Assembly: GCA_963793245.1 (NCBI GenBank)
Contig: CAWBZG010000002.1
Location: 868,001-932,000, forward strand
DNA length: 64,000 bases
Source of the DNA: CAXBBB01 sp963793245
GTDB taxonomy: Bacteria > Bacteroidota > Rhodothermia > Rhodothermales > BA12
Direction of reading: 5' to 3'
Shown here: positions 36,852 through 45,867 of the stretch, one piece after another
Numbering within the stretch: position 1 is the stretch's first letter
Layout: each line of letters starts with the position of its first letter
The notes under the pieces: model-generated
The model's database searches: none
What the model was told of the DNA's origin: nothing
What the model saw: the letters and a program-made list of their open reading frames with translations, nothing else
Made by a program: the position numbers and the translations under genes

Positions 36852-36962
36852 CTGTCATTGCGAGCGAAGCGCGGCAATCTCCTGAGCTAGCGGCTGTGTA
36901 CGGAGATCGCCACGTCCCCGGATCGAGTCCGGGGCAGGCTGCTGCGCTCCTCGCGATGACAG
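36852..36962. repeat. REP/MITE-like palindromic repeat, copy R3 (with internal palindrome)
   Basis: Outer arms CTGTCATTGCGAGCGAAGCG and CTCCTCGCGATGACAG are complementary in part. A nested inverted repeat (CCCCGGA / TCCGGGG at about 36916-36934) sits in the right half. It fills most of the gap between the divergent ABC permease and rnr genes; I see no gene in the rest of that gap. Confidence 0.8.
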
Positions 36963-37024
36963 TTGGATGGGTTGGTGTGGGCTGAGGGTTTCTCAGCGGT
37001 TGGCATATAGGTGCGTCGGACGCG

Positions 37025-39565
37025 TCACTCGTCCTCCGCGATCACCAGGTCGACTTCCCTCGTCTGCGGATTGGCGGCGGCGACGGTCACGCGGAGTTGG
37101 TCGCCGGGGCGGAAGCGGCGTTTGGACTTCTGGCCCGTCAGCGTTAGCCGGTCGCCGTCGAACTCCCAGCGATCCTTGGGTAGATCGCGGATCGGCACCA
37201 GCCCTTCGGCCAAAACAGCGGATAGCTCGACGAACAGTCCAAACTTGGCGACGCCGCTGATGACTCCATCGAAGGTCTCGCCCAGGTGCTGTTCGAGGTA
37301 TTCGACCTGCTTCAACTTGACCGACTCGCGCTCGGCTGTCGTCGCCGCTTTCTCGCGCTCCGACAGGTGCTTGCCGTCCTCCGATAGCTCGTCTTTGTCC
37401 GCAGCTTTTCCGCCCGAGGTGTAGCGCTTGAGCAGTCGGTGCGCGATGATGTCGGGGTAGCGGCGGATGGGCGAGGTAAAGTGCGAGTAGTGCTCGAAGC
37501 CCAATCCATAGTGGCCTAACTGCTCAGGGCCGTAAACCGCCTTGGACATGGCGCGCAGGGCGACCGTCGTGATGACCGGCGCCTCGGGCGTGCCTTCGAC
37601 TTGAGCAAGCAGCTTGTTCAGATCGCGCGAGTCGACGTTGCCGTCGGTGAGCGGGAGCTTGAAGCCGAACGCCTTGACGTAGTCGGCGAGTCCCTGCATC
37701 CGCTCAGGGTCGGGCACGTCGTGGATGCGGTAGATGAACGGCTTTTTGCTGCCTTCACGCGCCGCGCACTGGTTGGCGAGCAGCATGAACTCCTCGACCA
37801 GCCGGTTCGTGTCGATGCGCTCCTTGCGCCGCACGCCGTCGACCTTGCCGTCTTCGTCGAGCACGATCTTGACTTCGGGCAGGTTGAAATCGACTGAGCC
37901 GTTCGCCATCCGCTTCTTGGTCAGCACGTGGGCCAGATCGTTGGCGCGATGCAGATCGTCTGAGTAGCGGTGTTTGGCCTGTCCGTCGAGAATCGCCTGG
38001 GCCGCTTCGTACGAAAAGCGCTGCTGCGAGTGGATGACCGTTTCGACGAACTCCCAACTGGCGACTTCGCCTTGAGCCGTGACGCGCATGATGCACGAAT
38101 AGGCCAGCCGGTCGCGCTTGGGCACGAGCGAGCAGACACCGTTCGACAGGTGCTCGGGCAGCATCGGAATGACGCGGTCGACGAGGTAGATGCTCGTTCC
38201 CCTCTCGTACGCCTCTTTGTCAAGCTCCGTACCGGGCTGAACGTAGTGCGACACGTCGGCGATGTGGACGCCGACTTCGAAATCGCCGCCGTCCAGTTCG
38301 GTGACGTGGATGGCGTCGTCGAAGTCCTTGGCGTCGACCGGGTCGATGGTGAAGATGCGATGCTTGCGCAGGTCACGACGCGCCTTGACGACGTTGCGCG
38401 GGATGCGGTCGGGGATCGCAGCGGCTTCGGCTTCGACTTCGTCGGGGAAGTCGCCGCGCGCTCCCAGGCTCATCGCCAGCGCCATAACGCGGACTTTGGG
38501 GTCGTCGGCGTCGCCCAGGATGCTTTGCACGACGCCCTCGGGCGTGTTCATGCCTTTGGTGAAGCGCTTCAGACCAATCGAGACTTTCTGCCCGCTCGCG
38601 GCGCCGTTGAGATCGCCTTTAGCCACCTCGAACTTGTACGGCACGCGCGTGTCGTCGGGCTGGACCGTGGCACTTCCGCCTTTGATCGTCAGCGTGCCGA
38701 CAAACGTGCTGCGCCCGCGCTCGACGATGTCGGTGATGCGAAACGAGTCGCGTCCTCGGCGGTCGCTGCCGCCTTTCTTTTCGATAGCGACCGTGTCGCC
38801 GTCGAATGCGCCGTTAAGGTCGCGGTCGCCCACGAATCCGTCTTCCTCCCATCCGTCGACCGCCACGAAGCCGAAGCCGTTGGGGTGGACGGTCAGTCGA
38901 CCAGTCGTTGCGCCGCTGTTGGACTTCGATTTGGTGGACGGGGCAGCTTTCGACTTGCCCTTTTCGCTCTTGGGCTGTGCCTTCGGTTTGTCGTCCGTCT
39001 TGCCTTTCGAGGAGCGCGAAGGCTTTTGCTCTTTGGGCTGTGCTTCTGATTTGGGCGCTCGTTCGGCGGGTTCGGTAGCGAGCGACTTAGACGCGCGCGG
39101 CTGGCGCTTGCTCGGTGATTTCTCGCCGCTCGAAGTGTCAGTCGTACTCGTCTTCTTCGACCGAGTCGGTTTGGCAGGCTTGTCCTCCGCTGTCGCTTCG
39201 GACGCGGCAACCGGCTTGCTGCGCAGGTCGATGGTCGAGCTGCTGCGCGACTTCCTCGGCGTGCGGGCCGCTTTGTCGGGCTTAGATTCCGGCTCGGCCT
39301 TGGGTGAGTCTTCTGCTTTGGTAGCGGCGGACTTCGGCTTGTTGGGCGTCTCGGCGAGCGTGCTCCCGGCGTAGGCGAATGTCTGGTCGGATTGCACGAC
39401 TTCGCCCCGTTTCGTCAGGATGTGGAGGTCCGCCATAAAGCGGCGAAAGGCGCGGTTGTCTTTAATGCCGAGTTTGCGGCCCAGGTCGCGGGCGGAAAAG
39501 GTGCGGTCGGCGTTGTTGCGCAGGAGCTTGACGATGCGCGCTTCTTGCGGCGTGTGGTTGGCCAA
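37025..39565 (-). CDS. rnr: Ribonuclease R with long Lys/Ser-rich linker
   Basis: 3'-5' hydrolytic exoribonuclease of the RNB family that degrades structured RNA. 846 residues from TTG 39565; no in-frame ATG is available. N-terminal winged helix (about 5-70: ARIVKLLRNNADRTFSARDL), then a low-complexity Lys/Ser/Pro-rich stretch (about 75-225) not usual at that length, a cold-shock-like domain (GRLTVHPNGFGFVAVDG), the RNB domain with the metal-binding DPVDAKDFDDAIHV near 410, and a C-terminal S1 domain (GETFDGVISGVAKFGLFVEL). The basic linker could add RNA or ribosome contact. It precedes nothing obvious; aroB is 130 bases upstream. Confidence 0.93.
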   Translation of the reverse strand: MANHTPQEARIVKLLRNNADRTFSARDLGRKLGIKDNRAFRRFMADLHILTKRGEVVQSDQTFAYAGSTLAETPNKPKSAATKAEDSPKAEPESKPDKAARTPRKSRSSSTIDLRSKPVAASEATAEDKPAKPTRSKKTSTTDTSSGEKSPSKRQPRASKSLATEPAERAPKSEAQPKEQKPSRSSKGKTDDKPKAQPKSEKGKSKAAPSTKSKSNSGATTGRLTVHPNGFGFVAVDGWEEDGFVGDRDLNGAFDGDTVAIEKKGGSDRRGRDSFRITDIVERGRSTFVGTLTIKGGSATVQPDDTRVPYKFEVAKGDLNGAASGQKVSIGLKRFTKGMNTPEGVVQSILGDADDPKVRVMALAMSLGARGDFPDEVEAEAAAIPDRIPRNVVKARRDLRKHRIFTIDPVDAKDFDDAIHVTELDGGDFEVGVHIADVSHYVQPGTELDKEAYERGTSIYLVDRVIPMLPEHLSNGVCSLVPKRDRLAYSCIMRVTAQGEVASWEFVETVIHSQQRFSYEAAQAILDGQAKHRYSDDLHRANDLAHVLTKKRMANGSVDFNLPEVKIVLDEDGKVDGVRRKERIDTNRLVEEFMLLANQCAAREGSKKPFIYRIHDVPDPERMQGLADYVKAFGFKLPLTDGNVDSRDLNKLLAQVEGTPEAPVITTVALRAMSKAVYGPEQLGHYGLGFEHYSHFTSPIRRYPDIIAHRLLKRYTSGGKAADKDELSEDGKHLSEREKAATTAERESVKLKQVEYLEQHLGETFDGVISGVAKFGLFVELSAVLAEGLVPIRDLPKDRWEFDGDRLTLTGQKSKRRFRPGDQLRVTVAAANPQTREVDLVIAEDE

Positions 39566-39695
39566 AATATGTTGGGCGTCGGGTGAGGGCGACCTCGTGG
39601 CCGCGCGTCTAGATCAGTGGATTTATACTCCAAGATGAGGCAAACGACGTGCCTCGTTTGTGACGTGTATGCATGGACGCGTCAGGATGGCAGAC

Positions 39696-40772
39696 TCAGG
39701 CGTCCAGAACAGTCGCGAATGCGTCGATGATCTGTTCGTCTGGTACGTAGTCTGCCACATACGGATCGCCCAACGCGCGGAGCAACACGAGCCGGATCTG
39801 GCCTCCGCTGTTCTTCTTGTCGCGCCGCATGATCGCCAGCAAATCAGCAACGTCGAGCGTCGGTAGTTCGGGCGTCGGCAGCAGATCAAGCGCCTGCCAT
39901 GCGCGCTCGTCGACATCGCCGTTCAGCCGCTCCGAAAGCCACAGCGCCGCCCGCATGCCTAACGCGACCGCTTCGCCGTGCGTCACCGTTCCGTAGCCCA
40001 AGCGGGTTTCGAGTGCGTGCCCAAACGTGTGCCCAAGGTTGAGAAACGCCCTCCGCCCCGACTCCCGCTCGTCCGCCGATACGACGCCGCATTTCACCGC
40101 CGCTGCAGCCGGGATGATACCCGCCACCGTCGCCGGATCGCAGGCGAGTAAGGCGTCGCCGGAATCCAGGATTTGGTCGAGCAGTTCGCCACCGCTGAGC
40201 AGCGCGTGTTTGACGGCTTCGGCCAGTCCACTCGACCACTCGCGCGGAGGGAGCGTCGTCAGCGTGGCTGGATCGGCGAAGACCAGGCGCGGCGGCCAGA
40301 ACGCGCCGATCAGGTTTTTGCCCGCCGCATGATTGATCCCAGTCTTGCCGCCGATGGCGCTGTCGACTTGGGCGATGCTCGTCGTCGGCACCTGCACGAG
40401 CGGGAGGCCGCGTAGCAGCGTCGCCGCGAGGAATCCGGCCAGATCGCCGACGACGCCACCACCTAACGCGAAGACCGGAGTCGACCGCTCAACGCCCCAC
40501 GTCAGCGCCTGATCGTACAGCAGGTTGAGTTGCTCGCTTGACTTGCTCGCCTCACCCGCCGGGATCGTCAGCACGTGCGGATCGAAACCGGATGCCTGCA
40601 GAGAACCAGATACGGCCTCGGCGTACAGTGGACCGACATTGGTATCGGTGACGACTAGCGCGGGTCCGCTCAGCCCGACATCGCGCGCCGCATCGCCCAG
40701 CTCGGACAGCGGCGCGAACCGGACAGGATAGTTGCCGCCCGCGTGACGGACGGTGAGGTCGGAGTGGGGCAT
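39696..40772 (-). CDS. aroB: 3-dehydroquinate synthase AroB
   Basis: Second enzyme of the shikimate pathway; NAD-dependent, metal-requiring cyclisation of DAHP. 358 residues, normal length. Blocks: FALGGGVVGDLAGFLAATLL (NAD site), VQVPTTSIAQVDSAIGGKTG, NLIGAFWPPRLVFADPATL, GLAEAVKHALL and AFLNLGHTFGHALETRLGYG, where the His residues bind the metal. Start ATG 40772 fits. The 130 bases between its stop and rnr contain overlapping short inverted repeats around 39637-39660, but no clear T-tract. Confidence 0.95.
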   Translation of the reverse strand: MPHSDLTVRHAGGNYPVRFAPLSELGDAARDVGLSGPALVVTDTNVGPLYAEAVSGSLQASGFDPHVLTIPAGEASKSSEQLNLLYDQALTWGVERSTPVFALGGGVVGDLAGFLAATLLRGLPLVQVPTTSIAQVDSAIGGKTGINHAAGKNLIGAFWPPRLVFADPATLTTLPPREWSSGLAEAVKHALLSGGELLDQILDSGDALLACDPATVAGIIPAAAAVKCGVVSADERESGRRAFLNLGHTFGHALETRLGYGTVTHGEAVALGMRAALWLSERLNGDVDERAWQALDLLPTPELPTLDVADLLAIMRRDKKNSGGQIRLVLLRALGDPYVADYVPDEQIIDAFATVLDA

Positions 40773-40799
40773 GAGAGGAGTGAGTAGGCGTTGCCACTG

Positions 40800-40884
40800 T
40801 GTTATCGCGAGGAGAAGAGCGACGTGGCGATCTCCAGAGTCAGCCTCTGACGCCGGAGATCGCCACGCTGCGCTCGCGATGACA
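40800..40884. repeat. REP/MITE-like palindromic repeat, copy R4
   Basis: About 85 bases with ATCGCGAGGAGAAGAGCGAC and GCTGCGCTCGCGATGACAC as complementary ends, and GGCGATCTCC / GGAGATCGCC inside. It lies between the amidohydrolase stop and the aroB start. Confidence 0.85.
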
Positions 40885-40908
40885 CGGATCAGGGTGAGAG
40901 CGATAGGC

Positions 40909-42561
40909 TCAGAGTCCGCCGTAGATCGCGGCTCCGTCGAGGAACGTCGCCACGACCTCGGCGCCCAGGATCTGGTCGCTCGGGACCGTCATGATGTCGC
41001 GCGAGAGGACGACGAAGTCGGCGCGCTTGCCGGGTGTGAGGCTACCGACTTGGTCTTCCATGAACCCGGCGTAGGCGGCGTCGAGCGTGAAGCCGCGCAA
41101 GGCTTCTGCGCGTGTGAGCAGTTGGCTGGGGTACCAACCGCCCTCGGGCATCTGATCAGCGTCTTGGCGTGTGACGGCGGAGTAGAAGCCCAGCAGCGGA
41201 TCGACGCGCTCGACGGGGAAGTCGGAGCCGAGCGCGAGGCGCGTGCCGCTTTCGAGGAAACTGCGCCACGCGTAGGCGCCCTGGATCCGGTCGGCACCGA
41301 CGCGGTCTTCGGCCCACGGCATGTCGCTCGTGGCGTGCGTCGGCTGCATCGACGCGATGATGCCCAGCGGTGCGAACCGGGCGATGTCCTCGGGTGAGAC
41401 GACGACTTGGGCGTGTTCGATGCGGTGGCGTCCGGCGTTGCTCGTCGCCTGTGGAATCATCTGGGCGTAGGTGTCGAGCACAATGCGGTTGGCCCGGTCG
41501 CCGATGGCGTGTGTGTTGACCTGCAAGCCGCACGCCATTGCCCGAGCGACGATGTCGGCGTAACGGTCGGGAGGCGTTAGGAGCAGTCCGTGGTTGGTTG
41601 GATCATCCGAGTACGGTTCGATCATCGCCGCGCCCCGGCTGCCCAGCGCGCCGTCCATGTAGAGCTTGAGCGAGCGAACGGCGAGTCGGCCTTTGTAGTC
41701 TGTCATCAGGCCTTGATCGCAAAAGTGGTCCATCGTCAGCCCTTCACCGCCGATCATCGCGTAGAGACGCAGCGGAAAACGGCCGCTGTCGATGGCGTTC
41801 TGGTAGAGGCGAATCGTTCCGATCCCGATGCCCGCTTCGTGGACACCCGTCAGCCCATAGCGAGCCGTCTCCTGGAGCGCGCGTTCGAGCATCAAGGTCT
41901 GCTCGTCCATCGACGGCGAAGGGACGGCGCGCCCGACGAGTCCGCCTGCGTTGTCGATAAACACGCCCGTCGGTCGCCCTTGCGCGTCTTTGAGAACCGA
42001 GCCGCCGTCGGGATCGGCAGGAGCCATAGCCATTGGGTCGATCCCCGCCATGCGCAGGGCGGCGGAGTTGGCCCAGCCTGCGTGCCCGTCAACGCGCTGA
42101 ATCCAGACTGGACGATCTGGAAAAGCTGCGTCGAGGTCCGATGCGGTCGGAAAGTCCGTGTTGGGCCAGTCGTTCTGGTCCCATCCGCGCCCCGTCAGCC
42201 ACGCGCCGTCGGGCAGGTCAGCGGCGAAGGCTTGCAATCGAGCGACGATGTCTGCGCGTGACGTGGCGCCCACCAGGTCCGCCGACAGCAACGCGCCTCC
42301 GAGGTTCATCAGGTGCGCGTGCGCATCGATCAGGCCGGGGACGACGGTACGGCCTTGGGCGTCGAGCAACGTCGCGCTCGGATATGCGGCGCGCAGATCG
42401 GACTCGCTGCCGACAGACAGAATGCGTCCGTCCTCAAACGCCATCGCCTCGGCTATGGGCATGCCTGGGTCGACGGTGTAAATCGTGGCGTTGACGAGCA
42501 GCGTCGGCTGCGCTTGGGCGGCGAGCGGAAGCAGGAGGAGGGCGAGGAGCAGGCGGAGCAT
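40909..42561 (-). CDS. Exported amidohydrolase (YtcJ/NfdA-like)
   Basis: 550 residues with signal peptide LLLALLLLPLAAQAQ. Amidohydrolase composite-domain start (LLVNATIYTVDPGMPIAEAM, FEDGRILSVG), then the metal motif GLIDAHAHLMNLG near 75. ITHAIGDRAN-type His (QVNTHAIGDRANRIVLDTY), the HRIEHAQVV segment and ALGSDFPVERVDPLLGFYSA complete the metal site of the YtcJ group. C-terminal LTPGKRADFVVLSRDIM closes the beta sandwich. Substrate not predictable; homologs are annotated as amidohydrolases of unknown specificity. A signal peptide makes it periplasmic or surface bound. Divergent from the quinone oxidoreductase. Confidence 0.88.
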   Translation of the reverse strand: MLRLLLALLLLPLAAQAQPTLLVNATIYTVDPGMPIAEAMAFEDGRILSVGSESDLRAAYPSATLLDAQGRTVVPGLIDAHAHLMNLGGALLSADLVGATSRADIVARLQAFAADLPDGAWLTGRGWDQNDWPNTDFPTASDLDAAFPDRPVWIQRVDGHAGWANSAALRMAGIDPMAMAPADPDGGSVLKDAQGRPTGVFIDNAGGLVGRAVPSPSMDEQTLMLERALQETARYGLTGVHEAGIGIGTIRLYQNAIDSGRFPLRLYAMIGGEGLTMDHFCDQGLMTDYKGRLAVRSLKLYMDGALGSRGAAMIEPYSDDPTNHGLLLTPPDRYADIVARAMACGLQVNTHAIGDRANRIVLDTYAQMIPQATSNAGRHRIEHAQVVVSPEDIARFAPLGIIASMQPTHATSDMPWAEDRVGADRIQGAYAWRSFLESGTRLALGSDFPVERVDPLLGFYSAVTRQDADQMPEGGWYPSQLLTRAEALRGFTLDAAYAGFMEDQVGSLTPGKRADFVVLSRDIMTVPSDQILGAEVVATFLDGAAIYGGL

Positions 42562-42662
42562 TCGTGCGGCTGGTTGTGGGGATGCGTAAAACTAAGGGAT
42601 CCGGCTCACACCTGACAGGTCTTGGATGGCTACGGATTTCCTTTCTCCCGCCTCGCGCTCTT

Positions 42663-43655
42663 ATGAAAGCTGTTATTGCAAATCAAAAACGACTCCAACT
42701 GGTCGATCGCCCTGATCCCGTCGCCCAACCCGGCGAAGTTCTGATTGACGTGCGCGCGACTGCCGTCAACCGGGCCGACCTGCTGCAAGCCGCTGGGCAT
42801 TACGATCCGCCACCGGGAGCCTCGGACGTGTTGGGGTTGGAGGCTGTCGGTGAGATCGTTTCGGTGGGAGAGGGCGTCGCCGAAGAGTGGATCGGTAAAC
42901 GAGTCGGAGCGCTGTTGTCGGGCGGGGGATATGCGGAACGCGTCGCCGTCGATGTGGGATGCGTATTCGCCCTTCCGCGCGATGCGAGTTGGACCGAAGG
43001 CGCAGCAATCCCCGAGGTGTTTCTAACGGCACACCAAGCGCTCGACGTGATCGGTCGCGTGCGCAGCGGCGAGCCTGTCCTGATCCACGCCGGAGCGAGC
43101 GGCGTCGGTACGGCGGCGATTCAACTGGCCCGGCTGCGCGGCGCGATCCCACACGTGACCGCGTCGCCCGCCAAACACGACGCGTGCCTCGCGCTAGGTG
43201 CGGAGTCAGCGACCGATTACCACGAAGCCGACTGGCCCGATCACGTCCTAGAAGCCACAGGCGGAAGAGGAGTCAACGTGATCCTCGACTTCATCGGTGC
43301 CCCTTACGCTGCGGCTCACGTCCGCCTGCTCGCCCGTGACGGGAGATGGGTCGTCCTCGGCCTCATGGGGACGGCGGACCAGCGCGGCACGCCCATCGAA
43401 TCGCTCGACCTACGCGGGCTGTTCGCCAAGCGCGGCACGCTCGTCACGTCTACCCTCCGCAGCCGCGACGTCGCCTACAAAGCCGCCCTGGTTCGCAGCT
43501 TTGCTTCCGACGTGCTGCCCGCGTTCGCCAGCGGCGACCTGCGCCCGGTCGTAGATCGCGCCTTCGATCTAGCCGATGTCGCCGACGCACACGCCTACGT
43601 CAAGGCGCGCAAAAACGTCGGCAAGGTGGTGTTGCGCGTTGGGGACACGCCGTAG
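42663..43655 (+). CDS. NAD(P)H quinone oxidoreductase (zinc-free MDR, PIG3/QOR-like)
   Basis: 330 residues from ATG 42663 (MKAVIANQKRLQLVDRPDP), chosen because this matches the family N-terminus; the open frame begins earlier. Medium-chain dehydrogenase/reductase fold: GroES-like half (RATAVNRADLLQAAGHYDPP), then nucleotide motif VLIHAGASGVGTAAIQLARL, and FIGAPYAAAHVRLLARDGRW. No structural-zinc Cys cluster is seen, in keeping with quinone reductases. The stop codon lies inside a 30-bp perfect palindrome (43651-43680). Confidence 0.88.
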   Translation: MKAVIANQKRLQLVDRPDPVAQPGEVLIDVRATAVNRADLLQAAGHYDPPPGASDVLGLEAVGEIVSVGEGVAEEWIGKRVGALLSGGGYAERVAVDVGCVFALPRDASWTEGAAIPEVFLTAHQALDVIGRVRSGEPVLIHAGASGVGTAAIQLARLRGAIPHVTASPAKHDACLALGAESATDYHEADWPDHVLEATGGRGVNVILDFIGAPYAAAHVRLLARDGRWVVLGLMGTADQRGTPIESLDLRGLFAKRGTLVTSTLRSRDVAYKAALVRSFASDVLPAFASGDLRPVVDRAFDLADVADAHAYVKARKNVGKVVLRVGDTP

Positions 43656-43680
43656 CGACGGGGCATGCCCCGTCGCTACG
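43651..43680. repeat. Perfect 30-bp palindrome over the quinone oxidoreductase stop codon
   Basis: Two 15-base arms (CGTAGCGACGGGGCA / TGCCCCGTCGCTACG) are exactly complementary with no spacer. The TAG stop (43653-43655) is inside the left arm. It lies between convergent genes (pgk ends at 43690), so it could act as a bidirectional hairpin, but it has no T-tract and looks like a palindromic repeat. Confidence 0.8.
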
Positions 43681-43689
43681 CACGGTGGA

Positions 43690-44859
43690 TCAGCCCAGCG
43701 CTTCGATTCCTGGCAACGTCACGCCTTCCAAAAACTCCAGCATCGCACCGCCGCCCGTCGACACGTGCGAGACTTCGTCGGCTTTTCCACTCTGCACGAT
43801 AGCCGCGACCGAATCGCCGCCGCCGACGACCGTCAGCGCGCCGTTCGCCGTCGCATCCGCCATCGCCTGGGCGACAGCGAACGTGCCTTTGCTGAACCGC
43901 TCCATCTCGAAGACGCCCATCGGCCCGTTCCAGACGACGGTTTTGGCTGCGCGGATCAAGTCGCCGTAGCGAGCGATGGTGTCAGGGCCGATGTCGAGCG
44001 CCATCGTGCCGTCGGGAATCTCGTCCTGGACAATCTGCGTCTCGGCGTCGTTGGAGAACGCGTCGGCGGCGATGTGGTCGCGCGGCAGAACGATGCGTCC
44101 GTCGGCTTCGTCGTACAACTCTTTGGCGAGGTCGAGTTTGTCTTCTTCGACCATGCTGCCGCCGACGCTGTGGCCGAGCGCTTTGAGAAACGTGTAGCTC
44201 ATCGCGCCGCCGATCAGGATCTGGTCCGCCGTACCCATGAGCGAGCGAATCACGCCAATTTTGTCCGACACCTTGGCGCCGCCCAGGATCGCTACGAACG
44301 GCTTGGCAGGCGTTCCGAGCAGTTGACCCAGATAGTCGACTTCTTTGGCGAGCAGCAACCCGCCTGCTTTCTCTTCAACCCTGCGGGCGACGCCATCGGT
44401 CGAGGCGTGCGCGCGGTGCGCCGATCCAAACGCATCGTTGACGTATACGTCGGCCAAGGCCGCGAGTCCGTCGGCCACATCGTCGGCGTTCTTGGTTTCG
44501 CCTGCGAGGAAGCGCGTGTTTTCGAGTACGAGAATCTCGCCGTCGTTCAGCTTGCTGGCGGCGGCCTCGGCGTCGGGGCCGATGGTTGCGTCGCAGAAGG
44601 CTACCGGCGCGTCGACGAGCGTAGTCAGGTGATCGGCGATGGGGCGCAGGCTGAACGCGTCGTCGGCCTGACCTTTAGGCCGTCCCAGGTGCGAGGCGAG
44701 GATGACGCGAGCGCCTTTGCCTGTCAGCGCGTTGATGGTCGGCAGTGCGGACGTGATGCGGGTGTCGTCGGTGATCGTTTGGCCGTCGAGCGGGACGTTG
44801 AAATCGACGCGGACGAGGACTCGTTTGCCGGTCACGTCGAGGGAATCCAGGGTATTCAT
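43690..44859 (-). CDS. pgk: Phosphoglycerate kinase
   Basis: Glycolytic ATP-forming enzyme. 389 residues from ATG 44859 (MNTLDSLDVTGKRVLVRVDF), which matches the usual PGK N-terminus; another in-frame ATG at 44880 would add seven residues. Motifs: RVDFNVPL, ILASHLGRPKG, NARFLAGE-type region (VLENTRFLAGETKNADDVAD), HRAHAST, ILGGAKVSDKIGVI, VWNGPMGVFEMERFSKGT and the ATP loop TVVGGGDSVAAI. Complete and in frame. It lies just downstream of the ECF sigma gene on the same strand. Confidence 0.96.
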   Translation of the reverse strand: MNTLDSLDVTGKRVLVRVDFNVPLDGQTITDDTRITSALPTINALTGKGARVILASHLGRPKGQADDAFSLRPIADHLTTLVDAPVAFCDATIGPDAEAAASKLNDGEILVLENTRFLAGETKNADDVADGLAALADVYVNDAFGSAHRAHASTDGVARRVEEKAGGLLLAKEVDYLGQLLGTPAKPFVAILGGAKVSDKIGVIRSLMGTADQILIGGAMSYTFLKALGHSVGGSMVEEDKLDLAKELYDEADGRIVLPRDHIAADAFSNDAETQIVQDEIPDGTMALDIGPDTIARYGDLIRAAKTVVWNGPMGVFEMERFSKGTFAVAQAMADATANGALTVVGGGDSVAAIVQSGKADEVSHVSTGGGAMLEFLEGVTLPGIEALG

Positions 44860-44886
44860 AGTCGGAAATGTGGGTGTCACAAACAG

Positions 44887-44925
44887 ACGCGCGCGCCCTC
44901 CGAACGGTTCGGAAGACGCGCGCGG
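44887..44925 (-). terminator. Possible hairpin between ECF sigma gene and pgk
   Basis: Nested inverted repeat (CGCGCGC ... TCCGAAC-G-GTTCGGA ... GCGCGCG) 20-60 bases past the sigma-factor stop on the minus strand. The stem is strong and GC-rich, but no T-run follows, so it may be an attenuating hairpin rather than a full terminator. Confidence 0.35.
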
Positions 44926-44942
44926 CGAATAGAGAAGTCAGG

Positions 44943-45635
44943 TCAGATCGCCTGACCGATCGTGTAGGGCGCAGGAGCGGGGGCGTCCTCGACTTCGGCG
45001 ACCTGGGCCGGACGCTCTTTATACGGATAGATTTCCTTGAGCAGCGCCTGGAGCTTGGTGCGTCCTCGATTGATGCGGCTCTTGACCGTGCCCATCGGAA
45101 GACCGGTGATCTCGGCGATTTCCTCGTAGGCGAGCTGCTGAACGTCGCGCAGGACGACGACTTCGCGGAACGTCGACGGAATTTCTTTGAGCGCTTGCTG
45201 GATGTAGTTGTCCTGGATCATCTGTTCGGCCGATTTGTCGGGCAGGAACGTCTCGTCGGGGATTTCCATCTCGTACTCCTCGTTGTCGCGGTTGACTGAC
45301 TGGAGCGAATACATCCGGCGACGTTTGCGCTTGCGATACTCGCTGCGGGCGAGGTTTCCGGCGATGGTGTAGAGCCAGGTCGAGAACTTGGCGATGCGCT
45401 GGTAGCTGTGGCGGTTGCGGTGGACGCGCAGGAAGGTCTCCTGAAGCAGGTCTTCGCAGCGCTTCACGTCGCCTAGGAAGCCGTAGAGGTAGCGCATCAG
45501 GCGCTCCGAATAGCGGTCGACGAGCAGGTTGAACGCCTCGACGGTTCCGGCTTGAAACTGCTCCATCAGGTCCTCATCGCTCATCGCACGGAGCGTTTGC
45601 TGGCGCGGAGAAAGCGTGGTCGAATCCGATTGCAT
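44943..45635 (-). CDS. ECF-type RNA polymerase sigma factor
   Basis: 230 residues from ATG 45635; a second ATG 17 codons on (MSDEDLMEQFQAGTVEAF) is possible. Sigma region 2 is FNLLVDRYSERLMRYLYGFL, DVKRCEDLLQETFLRVHRNR and KFSTWLYTIAGNLARSEYRK. Region 4 helix-turn-helix is LREVVVLRD-type text (STFREVVVLRDVQQLAYEEI, AEITGLPMGTVKSRINRGRT). The C-terminal tail (about 25 residues, Ala/Pro-rich) is extra. No anti-sigma gene is next to it, which is uncommon for ECF factors of the RpoE-like type. It is divergent from the isoaspartyl peptidase gene. Confidence 0.92.
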   Translation of the reverse strand: MQSDSTTLSPRQQTLRAMSDEDLMEQFQAGTVEAFNLLVDRYSERLMRYLYGFLGDVKRCEDLLQETFLRVHRNRHSYQRIAKFSTWLYTIAGNLARSEYRKRKRRRMYSLQSVNRDNEEYEMEIPDETFLPDKSAEQMIQDNYIQQALKEIPSTFREVVVLRDVQQLAYEEIAEITGLPMGTVKSRINRGRTKLQALLKEIYPYKERPAQVAEVEDAPAPAPYTIGQAI

Positions 45636-45867
45636 CGATCCGGGAAGCGTGGCGTTGTCTAGCACAGGCACAAGGGTAAATAGTCGTGAGGGAGGGATGA
45701 GTCGTCCTGGGAAGGGTGCGACTCGGATCAAAAGGATACGGGTTCCCGTCGGCATTCGCAGTAACGATGAGGTGAGCGGAAGGCGACTCCCCGCGAGTCT
45801 TTCTCATCAGGCACGGCACGTCTGGCGCTGGCTCGTTACTTTGGTCTTTCATCTCTTTCCCCTCGTC

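Noticed and set aside
37970..39374. Two long open frames (359 and 370 residues) opposite rnr
   Set aside because: Produced by the regular codon use of the Lys/Ser linker and RNB region; no protein-like features.
40753..41397. Open frame through the repeat between aroB and the amidohydrolase
   Set aside because: It begins by translating the R4 palindrome and then runs antisense to the amidohydrolase.
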